DNA of 64,000 nucleotides from RUG14300 sp964391805 (lineage in GTDB: Bacteria > Bacillota > Clostridia > Christensenellales > CAG-1252). Each line of letters starts with the position of its first letter. Position 1 is the first letter of the stretch. The notes beneath the pieces are model-generated. The model saw nothing but the letters and a program-made list of their open reading frames with translations. It searched no databases and was not told the origin of the DNA. Made by a program: the position numbers and the translations under genes. The DNA lies in assembly GCA_964391805.1 (NCBI GenBank), contig CAYMNK010000008.1, positions 1-64,000 of the forward strand, in the 5' to 3' direction. Shown one piece after another: positions 15,773-26,300 of this stretch.

Positions 15773-17920
15773 TTATTTAGCTTCGACTAATATCCAAGTC
15801 CAACTTCCGCAGTCGGGAAGTCGAGGATAGAGAAGTCCTGCGTTCATCAAAGAGCGACCGCTTGCGGTAACATCCAACTCCTTGATATGATAGCATTTAT
15901 TTGCATCGAGTCCGCGCAACTTAATTATTCTATCACTGTCGCAAGGATCCCCTCTAAATCTTTCGCCGACGACATATGCTTTGGACTTATCCTTAGCTAC
16001 GAGCATTTCGGCAAAATAGTTATTTACAAACGGATCGGAAATACGATACAAGTCGCCCTCGAGAACTAAATCTTGTATTTGCATATAGTTATTTATTTGC
16101 TCTTTGACTTGACGTTTTTCGTCGTCAGCAAGTTTAGCAAGATCGAGTTCGTAACCGGTAGCACCTAAGGAAGCAATAGCTCCGCGCGTCGCAAACGGTG
16201 TAATTCTCTGAGTTTGATGGTTGGGACAAGCAGAAACATGACAACTCATACTCGATACCGGATAACATATAGAGGTACCCCATTGTATTTTGGTACGTTC
16301 CAGTCCGTCGGTATCGTCGCTAGTCCAAATTTGCGGGAAGTAATAAAGTGCACCGCCGTCAAAACGACCGCCACCGCCTGCACACCCCTCAAAGAAGATA
16401 TCGGGGAAATCGGACGTCAATCTATCGGCAAGTTCATAGAAACCAAGTGTATAGCGATGAGTAAATTCGCCTTGTCTATCGGCAGGGAGAGACGTAGTGA
16501 AAAACTCGGATAATTCTCTATTTTTATCCCACTTAACATATGATATGTCATTTTCTGACAATATCTTAGAAACAGCGTCATAGACGTAGTTCACCACATC
16601 GTGTTTAGTAAAATCGAGAACGAGTTGATTTCTTCCGTAACAAGGTTGCACCCCTTCCTTTTTGATAGCCCAATCGGGATGAGCACGATATAAATCGCTA
16701 TCCTCGCTAATCATTTCGGGCTCGAACCAAAGTCCAAATTTTAATCCGTTTTGTTTACACCGGTCGATTACCGCTTTCAGTCCGCCTTTGAGTTTATCTT
16801 CGTTAACGAACCAGTCGCCCAAACCTCTACGATCATCGCATCTATTACCGAACCAACCGTCGTCGAGCACGAATGTATCAATTCCGGTATCCTTAGCGGA
16901 ATCGATAATGGCAAAAAGTTTTTCGTTATCGAAATCGAAATAAGTACCTTCCCAGTTATTAACTACAACGGGACGATGTTTGTTAACATACTTGGGATTA
17001 ATTATGCTCTTGCGGAAAAAGTCATGATAACTGATAGACATATCACCTAAGCCGTTATCGGAATATGCACATGCAACCTGAGGCGTGACGAAACTATCTC
17101 CGCCCTCCAAACGCCATCCGAACGCAACGTCACTGATACCGCCTTGAACACGCAAACGGTTATTCATATTGACCTCTGCGGTAAACGCATGCGAACCGCT
17201 ATAAATCAAATTGAAGCCGAAACAAACGCCGTGAGTTTCGGAACAATCACCGATTAGTATACCCAAAAAGGGATTCATTTCGTGAGAAGAATATCCCACC
17301 GCCGATTCGATACGCAAGGTACCGTTGGAAATAGGCGTGATAAGAGGTGTACGCTCCTTGGCCCATTTACCCACAAGACGTAGCGCCGAATAGTTCCCCA
17401 TATCGGGAAAATCCACACAAAAAGAGAACGCTTTAGCAATATCGATAGCCTCTTCACCGACATTTCTTATAACCAAGTTTCTGACAAGCACCGCATTATC
17501 GTCATATAACGAGTAATTCAAATCTATCTCGGCAGACGAAAAATCGTCTTTGAGGGTAACCGTCAAAGTTTGGTCGGCAGTTCTTACACAAGGCATTCCA
17601 TCGATTTTGATGGCACCACCGATTATGCTATGCGAGACATAACTAAAATGGCTCATTCTTCCACCGTCTTTACGTTTAAGCAGTACGGTTGGCGCACGGA
17701 AATCCATTCTACCGAAAGTTCCGCACTCGTTAAGCATATCATTGGGCCACGAAGTTACACACTCGCAATGAGTTTTTATAATAAAATCAATATCGGACTC
17801 TTCAACTTTTTTGCCATAATAAGCCTGTTGAAGAGAACCATCTCGATTGACATACATTATGTAACTATAATTACTTCCGTTCAATAAAAACGCACGGCTT
17901 CCTTCGATATATTTAATCAT
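15773..17920 (-). CDS. GH36 alpha-galactosidase
   Basis: This enzyme releases terminal alpha-galactose from raffinose-family sugars and galacto-glycans. The 715-residue length is typical of the large GH36 group. An N-terminal beta-supersandwich (1 to about 310) is followed by a TIM barrel with DTFVLDDGWFGNRCDDRRGL at its start. The nucleophile is D465 in YVKWDKNRE and the acid/base is D535 in WTSDDTDG, 70 residues apart as in known members. CAGGGGRFDGG lies between them. There is no signal peptide, so it is cytoplasmic. A GGAG site precedes the ATG, one base after the esterase stop. It is co-transcribed with GH31 and the esterase. A broken copy lies at 13512-13686. Confidence 0.95.
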   Translation of the reverse strand: MIKYIEGSRAFLLNGSNYSYIMYVNRDGSLQQAYYGKKVEESDIDFIIKTHCECVTSWPNDMLNECGTFGRMDFRAPTVLLKRKDGGRMSHFSYVSHSIIGGAIKIDGMPCVRTADQTLTVTLKDDFSSAEIDLNYSLYDDNAVLVRNLVIRNVGEEAIDIAKAFSFCVDFPDMGNYSALRLVGKWAKERTPLITPISNGTLRIESAVGYSSHEMNPFLGILIGDCSETHGVCFGFNLIYSGSHAFTAEVNMNNRLRVQGGISDVAFGWRLEGGDSFVTPQVACAYSDNGLGDMSISYHDFFRKSIINPKYVNKHRPVVVNNWEGTYFDFDNEKLFAIIDSAKDTGIDTFVLDDGWFGNRCDDRRGLGDWFVNEDKLKGGLKAVIDRCKQNGLKFGLWFEPEMISEDSDLYRAHPDWAIKKEGVQPCYGRNQLVLDFTKHDVVNYVYDAVSKILSENDISYVKWDKNRELSEFFTTSLPADRQGEFTHRYTLGFYELADRLTSDFPDIFFEGCAGGGGRFDGGALYYFPQIWTSDDTDGLERTKIQWGTSICYPVSSMSCHVSACPNHQTQRITPFATRGAIASLGATGYELDLAKLADDEKRQVKEQINNYMQIQDLVLEGDLYRISDPFVNNYFAEMLVAKDKSKAYVVGERFRGDPCDSDRIIKLRGLDANKCYHIKELDVTASGRSLMNAGLLYPRLPDCGSWTWILVEAK

Positions 17921-17921
17921 A

Positions 17922-18767
17922 TTATTCTCCTTGTTTTTCTTCTATTTTAATCATAAATCCTCGTGATTTCAACCAATCAAGGGATAAATCCAACCATTTA
18001 CCTACACAAGAAAGATCCCTATCCCAAGGATTATCATCATTAACCTCAATGTTGGATAGGCTTAATCCGTGCCAACCCTTCTCGAAAATATGGATACTAA
18101 ACGGAACACCGACTTTTTTATACGCATTGGCAAGCATCAGCGAGTTTTCCACCGGAACACAGTCATCTTCAAGGGTTGCCCAAATGAAAGCAGGTGTAGT
18201 ATTAACTGTAACTCTTTTTTCAACGGAGAGCTTATCATAAGCAATTCTTCCATTGTCGGTAATTACGTCCCTCGATCCACCATGTGTAAGCACACCCAAG
18301 GTAACTACCGGATATGACAAAATAGCAGCGTCGGGTGTACACGGTCTACCATTTAAGAACGCTTTTTCCTCATCGGTTGCGGTAATGGTTAAGCCCGACA
18401 AGTGTCCGCCTGCCGAAAACCCGATGATACCTACATGGTTTTTGTCCACATGATACTCTTCGGCATTTTCCTTAATATACGCCATAGCCATCAACGCCTC
18501 GTTCAAAGGAGTAGGATATGCCGTAAAGATGGAGTACTCCAAGACAAAAGTGGTGTAACCTTTATCCAAGTAAGCCAAGGCTATAGGTTCACCCTCTCTT
18601 TCGGATAAAAAACCATAACCGCCACCCGGGAGAATAAGCATTGCTGGGCGAAGTTTGTGCTTCATTTCGATAGATTGCATCCTTTGGAACACTGTAAGCG
18701 TTCCGCCTGTTGCACCACATCTATCAATATTGAAATATTCGTATAAGTCTATCTTTTTATAAACCAT
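17922..18767 (-). CDS. Alpha/beta-hydrolase, acetylesterase type
   Basis: The 281-residue alpha/beta-hydrolase belongs with the BD-FAE/acetyl-esterase group that deacylates sugars. Visible are the oxyanion region ILPGGGYGFLSEREGEP (about 45-62), the nucleophile elbow GFSAGGHLS with S118, an acid near LEDDCVPVENSL and the histidine in KGWHGLS. No signal peptide is present. It is packed between GH31 (10 bases) and GH36 (one base), so removal of acetyl groups from imported oligosaccharides is the likely job (inference). A feruloyl or other small ester is also possible. Confidence 0.88.
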   Translation of the reverse strand: MVYKKIDLYEYFNIDRCGATGGTLTVFQRMQSIEMKHKLRPAMLILPGGGYGFLSEREGEPIALAYLDKGYTTFVLEYSIFTAYPTPLNEALMAMAYIKENAEEYHVDKNHVGIIGFSAGGHLSGLTITATDEEKAFLNGRPCTPDAAILSYPVVTLGVLTHGGSRDVITDNGRIAYDKLSVEKRVTVNTTPAFIWATLEDDCVPVENSLMLANAYKKVGVPFSIHIFEKGWHGLSLSNIEVNDDNPWDRDLSCVGKWLDLSLDWLKSRGFMIKIEEKQGE

Positions 18768-18777
18768 AAATTACTCC

Positions 18778-21288
18778 TTATAAATAAAGCTTTATAATGT
18801 ATTCGTTATTTACGTTAGCTTCAAATTCAGCCCAAACCGTCTTAGAATCGGCTGAATTTCTACCTGTATTCAAGGGGAACGCTTCAGGGTTTTTTGATGC
18901 AAGTCTAAATCTAACGTCTTCATCGTTTACGGTAACCCTACGAACGACAATTCCGTTGAGAAGGTGACACTTAACCGCTATCGACCGGCTATCAAAGCAC
19001 CTGTCTCCATTGAAGGAGCCTTCCGACTTGCCGAGTTTGACAACATAAGCACATTCATCTTCGGAATAATAGGACTCATAAGCGGTCTTACGGAATTCAC
19101 CGAGTATATATGCAGTAGTTTCGGTGTCGTCTTCGTAGATATATCCGCTGTCCTTAGCATCTTCCCAAGGATAATAATCGAGCACGAGCTTGTCCCAGCG
19201 TTGTTCTTTGGTATTCTTTGCCTCATACGCAAGCGGAATCAAAGCACCGCAACGAATAAACAAGGGCATTTCTCTCAATTCATAGCTTCTATTAAGGCTC
19301 TTACCTCCTTGGTAACACTTACCGCTAAATGGGAATAACCACTTACCCTCGGGCAAATAAACATCGTTCAATTCGAATTTTTCGGGAGTTTGGTACATTA
19401 GACTGATAACCGCCGCGCCACCCGCTTGGAAGTAATCAATCACAACTTTATGCGATACTCCGCCTTTAATGAGTTTAAGAGGGAAGCTTGTGGCTGCATG
19501 TAGTGTCTTATCATCAAGAACCTTTTCGCCATCCACCCAAACGGTACATCCGTCGTCGCTTAGTACCAACAATTCGACATCTTTATCGAAACATACTTCG
19601 GTTTCGAAATGAGCGGAAAAATAATATGGGGGTACGCTTTCTTCGGGACCTACGCCGTAGAGTTGAATATTGAGTTCGTCGTATTCGGCATGCGCTATAG
19701 GTTCGCCCTTCCACTCCATTCCGTCGAAATAGGTTGCCTTAACCTTAGCGCTGTAATGCTTTTTCTCGAGGAATTCGGCAGGAGTGCGTGATAAAGGTCT
19801 AACTAAGATGTCATTACCGAGCATATATTCCTCCATATTCGACAACGCCTTTTTATCGTTAGGATATTCGAAGCCTATCGCCTTAAAAATAGGCTCGCCC
19901 GTTTCATAAGCATTGTATGCGTTCTTATAAATTACAGGCAATAAGCGGTATCTTAAATTATTATATTCTCTTACAATATCGAGAGCCTCTTGATCGAATA
20001 CCCACGGTTCTCTTGTACGAATAACTGTATTAGTGCAATGAGGACGATATATTGGTGATAGCGTACCGAATTGCATCCAACGAACAAAGTCTTCTTTGCC
20101 GGGATTGCCGATGTGTCCGCCACAGTCCGAGTTAGTATAAACAACACCATTCGCCCCTGCTTTAACAAGATTTCGAACCTCCACTCCCAAAGTATCGAGT
20201 CCGCTACCGATATCGCCCGTCCATTGAATACTATAACGGTGAGATGCGGAGTCGGTGATACCTTGATAGATGCCGTTAGCAATATTGACAACGTTGCCCA
20301 TTAATACCGGACGACGGTAAATATCGTTGTTAGAGGCTTGTTTTTGATAAAAATGCTTGGTTATATCGTAGAAAAGGTACAACCCGAAAGTCTCGTGTCT
20401 GACATTTTCGGTAGGACTGATAAGAGACGTACTCCAATTACGGTCATACCACCACATATCGAGTCCCAAGTCCATCAAGGCTTGCAAGTTTTTCTCGCGA
20501 TATGCAATTTCATTCGATCTGAAAACATTGGTTTTTTCGACAGGTTCGGGATGGTCGTTAAATATGATTTCAACATTATGAGCATGTGCAAAATCGATAA
20601 AACGCTTCATATCGGGGAATAACTTCTTATTGATATCGTATCCCCAACCGTTCTCGCAACTACGCCAGTCGGTATCGATTACCATCACGTCAAGAGGAAC
20701 GTTATGTGCTTCGTAATCGAGAATGAGTTGTTTAGCCTCTTCTTCGGAATAAGCATAATATTTACTGTTCCATCCGCCCAAAGTGGAAAGTCGAATAAGT
20801 TCGGGACGACCTGTCAATTCGACGTACAACCGTCTTAGTTTTTTTGCGTCCTTTTGGCACAACAAAAGATATACATCTTGCACATTTTCTGTTACTTTAT
20901 ATTGTCCGTTTCTATCTTTGGAATAACCTCCCTCGGGAATTAAAATTCGAGGTGTGTCCGCTAACGCAAATACCTCGGGAGTTTTGTTAAGTGGGGGCAG
21001 TTCGCCGGTATTGACAAGTTTCTTATAGGAGTACACCTTTTTACCATCCTTATATAAAACCATGTCGGATAACGAGCGTTGATTTTCGGGAATATGTAAT
21101 TCGTATGAGCCGAAACGAATGATATTTCCGTCTACGGTATACTCTATTTTGTTGTTGTCATATTGCTCTCTTTCGGGAACAAAAAAAGTGTTTTCATTAC
21201 AAAACGCCTTTTTGTGAGCGCGTTCGACCCTGACGATATCGTCACTCAATAACTGCACTCTGATACTATCTAAAACAATTTGTTCCAT
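18778..21288 (-). CDS. GH31 alpha-glucosidase/alpha-xylosidase with PA14-like insert
   Basis: The 836-residue GH31 enzyme acts on terminal alpha-glucosides or alpha-xylosides. The barrel starts near GGWNSKYYAYSEEEAKQL and VPLDVMVIDTDW. The nucleophile is D282 in MWWYDRNWS and the acid/base is D359 in QWTGDIGSG. Downstream, about 535-630, is a PA14-like segment (VELLVLSDDGCTVWVDGEK ... GGVSHKVVIDYFQAG), a sugar-binding module known in some GH31 enzymes. The C-terminus carries the beta domain (LPEGKWLFPFSGKCYQGG). No signal peptide is seen. It is the first intact gene of the cluster; an AAGGAT site precedes the ATG. Upstream lie a GH42 relic and a repeat block. Confidence 0.93.
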   Translation of the reverse strand: MEQIVLDSIRVQLLSDDIVRVERAHKKAFCNENTFFVPEREQYDNNKIEYTVDGNIIRFGSYELHIPENQRSLSDMVLYKDGKKVYSYKKLVNTGELPPLNKTPEVFALADTPRILIPEGGYSKDRNGQYKVTENVQDVYLLLCQKDAKKLRRLYVELTGRPELIRLSTLGGWNSKYYAYSEEEAKQLILDYEAHNVPLDVMVIDTDWRSCENGWGYDINKKLFPDMKRFIDFAHAHNVEIIFNDHPEPVEKTNVFRSNEIAYREKNLQALMDLGLDMWWYDRNWSTSLISPTENVRHETFGLYLFYDITKHFYQKQASNNDIYRRPVLMGNVVNIANGIYQGITDSASHRYSIQWTGDIGSGLDTLGVEVRNLVKAGANGVVYTNSDCGGHIGNPGKEDFVRWMQFGTLSPIYRPHCTNTVIRTREPWVFDQEALDIVREYNNLRYRLLPVIYKNAYNAYETGEPIFKAIGFEYPNDKKALSNMEEYMLGNDILVRPLSRTPAEFLEKKHYSAKVKATYFDGMEWKGEPIAHAEYDELNIQLYGVGPEESVPPYYFSAHFETEVCFDKDVELLVLSDDGCTVWVDGEKVLDDKTLHAATSFPLKLIKGGVSHKVVIDYFQAGGAAVISLMYQTPEKFELNDVYLPEGKWLFPFSGKCYQGGKSLNRSYELREMPLFIRCGALIPLAYEAKNTKEQRWDKLVLDYYPWEDAKDSGYIYEDDTETTAYILGEFRKTAYESYYSEDECAYVVKLGKSEGSFNGDRCFDSRSIAVKCHLLNGIVVRRVTVNDEDVRFRLASKNPEAFPLNTGRNSADSKTVWAEFEANVNNEYIIKLYL

Positions 21289-21306
21289 ATAAAATATCCT
21301 TTATTT

Positions 21307-21790
21307 TTATTTTAATACCAAAACCTCGTATGGCTTCAGTTTATTTTTTCCTGATAACACCCTATCTTGTAACATCTTCATCCAATATATTGGAAAATGG
21401 TCCAACTATCCAGGTATCGCCTTCGTTTATCCATTCGATTATACGAGACTTAAGGTCGCTGTCAATATGAACAAGGACGGGCGAAATCACCACTTCATAA
21501 CCATCCAAACTATGCGGTGTATCGATAACATTGATATTATGATGATGGAATGCACCATAGAATCTATGTAGAAGCACTTCGCGATAGTTAAGGTTTTCAA
21601 TCAACGGAGTTGAATTAAAAAGATTGTTCGCCTTCGAGAAGTAATACAATGCTATTTTACTATAAATTTCACCTTCGGTCAATAGCTTTCCGACTTTTTT
21701 CATGTCGTCAATTACAGATTTAACCTCTTTGGAAACTCTATATTGCCTACCGGATGCCGAAAACAATGCACCATGTCCGATTTTTGATTC
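21307..21790 (-). pseudogene. Truncated GH42 beta-galactosidase relic
   Basis: The open part (about 21362-21790) reads as the middle and trimerisation region of a GH42-like protein: SKIGHGALFSASGRQYRV, then a Rossmann-like EVVISPVLVHIDSDLKSRI and EGDTWIVGPFSN. It has no proper start. Upstream the frame runs straight into the R1-type end GTCATATTGAG near 21790. After the stop at 21362 another frame gives SGKNKLKPYEVLVLK and a stop at 21307, which looks like a GH42 C-terminus (KPYxVLVL). So the 5' half is missing and the 3' part carries a deletion and frameshift. It lies just before GH31. Confidence 0.75.
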
Positions 21791-21967
21791 TCAATATGAC
21801 ATTCGTTGGTGTTCGTCCGCCGTCATACCACAATTAGTCATCCTGAGTGTAGCGACAGCGAAATCGAAGGATCTTATTCCTTGTTTATATGGATTTTTTA
21901 GATACCGACGCTATGCGTCGCCCTATCGGGTTCGACTACAGACTTCGTCTTTCGCTCAGTATGACAG
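21780..21967. repeat. R1 repeat block (one plus copy, partial minus copy)
   Basis: A plus-oriented R1 copy lies at 21891-21965, with the hairpin GACGC-TAT-GCGTC and a second stem AGAC-TTC-GTCT. A partial opposite copy lies at about 21838-21880 (TCATCCTGAG ... GATCTTATTCC). Another R1-type end at about 21788-21799 touches the GH42 relic. Confidence 0.8.
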
Positions 21968-22004
21968 AACGGAATTGCGTTCAGTATAACATATATTTAT
22001 CCGC

Positions 22005-22095
22005 AACATTGCGAAGCAATACATCATTTGCCGTAAGGCAAACATCATTCATCATTATGCGAGCATAACATCATTCGCATTAGCGCCAGTATGAC
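22005..22095. repeat. Row of small hairpins separated by ACATCAT
   Basis: Four short stems follow one another: TTGC-GAA-GCAA, TTTGCC-GTAA-GGCAAA, TATGC-GA-GCATA and CGC-ATTA-GCG. ACATCAT or CATCATTC lies between them. No gene is present. The arms differ while the linkers agree. Confidence 0.6.
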
Positions 22096-22133
22096 ATATG
22101 ATGATATATATTACGTTCACAATTTGGATATTG

Positions 22134-22997
22134 TTATTGTGATGATTTTTTGGCAATGGTCGCAAAAGCACTCCTTATACCCGAATCATTTGTGATTATC
22201 GAGCCGTTAGGAGAAGATATTTTCTCGAGAAAATCTTTATCCGCTCCGTCACATCCAATGGAGAGAATATTCACGCCCTTGGCTTTGATTTCGTTCGCTT
22301 TTTTGATATGTTCGTTCACATCTCCAAACCATTCTCCATCGGTAAGTATTACGAGATAACGGTTGTTTGACGCCTTCAAAAAATCGAAGAAATGTTGACT
22401 TTCTAATACAGTATCAAGCGGGGAAATGGTTCCACCATCGGCAGATAGTTTATCTATAAGTTTTTCAATTTTTCTCAAATCACTCGTAAGCGGTGACTGA
22501 ACGCGGACACGAGATTCAAATGAAATTAGCGCCATGCGACAACGCTGGCTGTATTTATGAACAAATTCCTCTATCGCCGATTGTTTTACTGTACGGATAC
22601 GCTTTCCGTACATACTACCGGAGACATCTATGGCAAGAATAATATCGGTAACACCACCCGAATCGCCACTGCACATTATACGTCCTTGTGTAGGAGACTC
22701 GGGAACGCTATCCTTTTTACCGCATTTCGGGCATGCAACATTAGACTGAGCAGAACCATTATAGCATACAAATTTACCGCACGTACGGCATTGATATAGA
22801 TGACTTTTTCCGCAAGTGCATTTGAATGTGGAGCCTGTATAGAATTCGCCTGAAACGTTTATTACCGTTTCATCCCCGCCACCATAAGCACGAAAAGATC
22901 CCCTTGCAACCAGTTTTGTTCCTTCTTGAACAAACTGAAAGCCTACTTCTCTTTTGGCTGTAGAGCACATTCCGATAATGGGTGTAATTGTAGCCAT
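22134..22997 (-). CDS. Zinc-ribbon / von Willebrand A domain protein
   Basis: The 287-residue protein starts with a short beta region. Two zinc-ribbon-like cysteine clusters follow (CTCGKSHLYQCRTCGKFVC and CPKCGKKD, about 60-100), then a vWA domain from about 115. The MIDAS metal site is intact (DVSGSMYGKRIRTVKQ, later LTDGEW). It resembles the TerY type of tellurite/stress gene neighbourhoods, but no ter genes are nearby. No signal peptide is present, so it is cytoplasmic; a metal-dependent protein-binding adaptor is likely. It has a GGAGGA site, its own promoter at 23033-23062 and no co-transcribed partner in sight. Confidence 0.85.
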   Translation of the reverse strand: MATITPIIGMCSTAKREVGFQFVQEGTKLVARGSFRAYGGGDETVINVSGEFYTGSTFKCTCGKSHLYQCRTCGKFVCYNGSAQSNVACPKCGKKDSVPESPTQGRIMCSGDSGGVTDIILAIDVSGSMYGKRIRTVKQSAIEEFVHKYSQRCRMALISFESRVRVQSPLTSDLRKIEKLIDKLSADGGTISPLDTVLESQHFFDFLKASNNRYLVILTDGEWFGDVNEHIKKANEIKAKGVNILSIGCDGADKDFLEKISSPNGSIITNDSGIRSAFATIAKKSSQ

Positions 22998-23032
22998 AAT
23001 TATATCCTCCGTATTTTTTTATTGTTAATTTT

Positions 23033-23062
23033 ATAATAGTCTACATGGCTCTGGAATGTCAA
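23033..23062 (-). promoter_or_regulatory. Promoter of the vWA gene
   Basis: On the minus strand TTGACA (23062-23057), 18 bases, TATTAT (23038-23033), about 36 bases before the start. Confidence 0.7.
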
Positions 23063-23118
23063 CATAAAAGATTAAAAAGATCAGGGACGGAAAGTTAAGC
23101 GATGTTTGATGCAATTAA

Positions 23119-23144
23119 AAAAGCAGGTGCAAAGACCTGCTTTT
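23119..23144. terminator. Bidirectional terminator hairpin
   Basis: A 10-bp stem AAAAGCAGGT/ACCTGCTTTT with loop GCAAAG lies between the GLUG lipoprotein gene and the vWA promoter. It is the probable end of the long operon, about 190 bases past its last stop, and has the same design as the R3 terminator hairpin. The AT-rich stretch 23145-23329 shows nothing else. Confidence 0.7.
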
Positions 23145-23329
23145 AAACTGTTAGTATTTCTACTATTTCTATATTTACTCCATTATAGTATTATTTTTAT
23201 TTTATACTATATCTATGTCTTATATGTCTTAACAAAAACTTGTTTTGACCTTATTTAATTCTTGATAGAACTTTTTTATATTTTTTTCTATTAGTAGAAT
23301 TCGTTTTGAATTGCCTATTCCTCATTTAT

Positions 23330-26300
23330 TTAGGAAATAAGGTTTTCAGCGGTTCTAACTAAGGTGTAAGAATCAAGTTCTACAGATTTGAGGTAGAATG
23401 CCTTATGGGTTTCTTCATTTCTATATACACCGAATTCAGTCGAATCATAATCACAAAATACGACTTTGAATGCAGCACCATAACTGGTTATAACTACGTA
23501 ATCGGTGCTTGTTTCGTCTTTAGTGGTGAAGTAACCGTAGTAGAAAGTTTCGCCATCCTCATCGAGATCATAAATACCGTTAACGGTATAAATACCAAGT
23601 GCCTCGATATTGTTACCCATTCCGTCGAAGGTGTATATTTGGAAAGTATCCTTTTTGTTTGTCCAAGTACCGATCAAATCGTCGGGAGTCATAAGGAAGC
23701 TATAATTCCAAGTTTCATCTCCGGTGGTGTCATCGGTCGAAGTTGAATCATAATTGAACCAATTCAAACGCAATGACAATACAAACGTATCATCGGAAAC
23801 TTGAACGATATAGAGGATGTTATCCTCGTCAACTTCCCAAGCAAGGTATCCGTCATATACTACGAAATCTGCCTCATGAACCTTTTCTTCGTTGTTGATA
23901 TTGAGCGGTAAATAAGCCTTGACGTGATTATCGAGATTCATCGAACCGATAATGGCAAGGTCCTCGTAATAACCGCTTATTGCCCAACTACCGGTGTAAA
24001 CGAGTTTTTCACCGAGAATTACACTCTCGCCGTTGATGGTTAGACTGTAGTTTCTACCGTCATCGGAACTAACTATTGTAAGCGTGCCGACTTGAGTTTC
24101 GCCGTCGTAGATAACAGCAACGTTTTCACCGTTTCCGAGTGCATACTTATAAGTCTTTTCACCGATTACAAGTTCGCCTGTCGAGAGGTGACCGCATCCG
24201 TTGAATACATACTCGTTATTATTTTCGTCGATGAATACCTTATCGCCAAGTATATCCTTACCTGAATAGGTTATTTCATCATTGTCATGCGAGATTGTAA
24301 CGGTCTTAGCCGATTCGTCGTAAACAATGGAATATCTCTCACCGTTATAGTTAAAATAACCATTCAAAGTGCCGTTTTCAAGGCTATATTCTACACTCGT
24401 GCCGTTAATAATAACAACGCCCTTGAGTGCAAAATTGGAAATATTCGAATATGAACCGTATCCATTGAAGTTAATGATAGCAAATTGAGGATCGATATCA
24501 TCGGTTACCCAGTTACCGTTGTATTCGTCCAAACGATACAATGCATAGGTCGTCAATTCACCTGAATTGGGATTATAGAAAGTTCCGTTGAGTGTACTTC
24601 TATTTGAGTTAAAGGATAAGATACCGTAAATCTCATTTTGATAATAAATGCAGATTTGTGATTCGTTAAGTGTGTCGGTTGAATAGGTTATTTCGAAGAT
24701 TTCATAGCTTATTCTACCGTTTTTTCTCTCAATTTTGAATAAGAGTCTACCGGTGCCGTTTCCGTCGATGGTCAAACCGTTAAGTTCGAGTTTAGCGGAA
24801 GCATCCTTATCCGACCAAACACCGACATAACTATTTCCCTTACCGTAGATAAGATTGGAACCGTCTTTAGCGATAACCAATAAGCCGTCTAAACCGATAT
24901 AAGCTTCACTACCGTTATCTAAAAGCAATTTATCTTCGCTAACCTCATATTTACCTTCTTTACTATCAAGAAGTTTCATAAAGGAGGAACCGTTATCATA
25001 GGTGTAGCCATAATAAAGATAACTCCAGTTACCGGCACCGTCAAAGGTGTAATATTTATTAGATAATGACGAAACGGTCCAAGTTCCTTTAAACTTATCG
25101 GTAGCCGATAGAGAAATGCCGTTTATTATTGTAGGAGTTCCGTTTACCAAAGTACCGTTCGCGGAATCGCCTTCGATATCGAGAGACAATTCGCCGTCAT
25201 GAATGGAGTATTCGAATTCAAGCTCCTCAAGACTTTCGACAAGTTCAAGTAAACCTGTACCGTTAGCATAAAAGGTAAAGATATAAGTTTCCTCGTTGTC
25301 GACGCCATAGAAAGAACCTATGATCGCTTTATCGGCAGAACAAGCATATAAAGGCGCGTCATAAGGAATCAAATAGACCTCTTCGGATGTTTCTTCATCG
25401 ACATATGAACCGCCGAAAATCTTCAAGCCGTTATCTGTAATTAATGCCTTAAAGGTGAAACTTTGTTGATTTTCCAAAGAACTCGTACCGTAATACTTTG
25501 CAAAACGCGCACTGTAGAATAACAAAGCCTCGCCGTCATAGGTATATACACCGGTATATTGACCGTATGCATCCTCGATTACATAGGATAAATCGGTAGA
25601 AAGCGTCACTGAAATTGCATTATTCTCGGTGTTATCGTCTGTTTGAGGAATAATGTAATAGGTGCCGGCAACCTCATTATAATCGGCAAATCCGCCATAT
25701 AATGTGATGTTTCTGGTGGGAACATATCCGTAAGGAACTGCAAGGGTGCATTCCTTATCGAAGAAGAATCCGTACGAAGTATATCCGTTTTTTGCGATAA
25801 CCGTTTCGGGCATACCCTCTGAAGAATCTGCAAGATTAACAATATACCAGAAACTCATAGATTCGTATTGGTCTGTAATCGAAATCGAAATAGTGCTCGA
25901 TTCACCGCCGTCGGCAACTTCAACTTTCTGCTCACCGAAATCGAGGGTGACTTCATAGGTGTAGTGTTTGATTTCGCCGTCAGAAGACGAACTGTTTACA
26001 CTGTTGATTACAGGGTACTTACCGTTTTCGAAGATCCAGTCGATGTCGTGCCAATATAATTTGGAAGTCACTTGATCGGTATTGGCCGGATCTAACTCGC
26101 CATCAGGAATATAATAACAATTGAATATGGTTGCAATACGAGAGTCTAATGCCGTTTCTTCGACTTCTTCTATACGACCTACGAGGTTGCCTGTATGCGC
26201 ATAGTTAACTCCGAGAGATGCTGCTGCGCTCATTTTACCCGAAGCGAAGGAATCGACTATAGCGGTATCTACTTGAGCAATACCTGCCAAACCGCCTGCA

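Noticed and set aside
15576..15830. An 84-codon plus-strand reading frame
   Set aside because: It starts inside the A-tract array, runs across a terminator and overlaps the GH36 3' end. Its peptide is low in complexity (FAFLRIFAYFCIFLHI).
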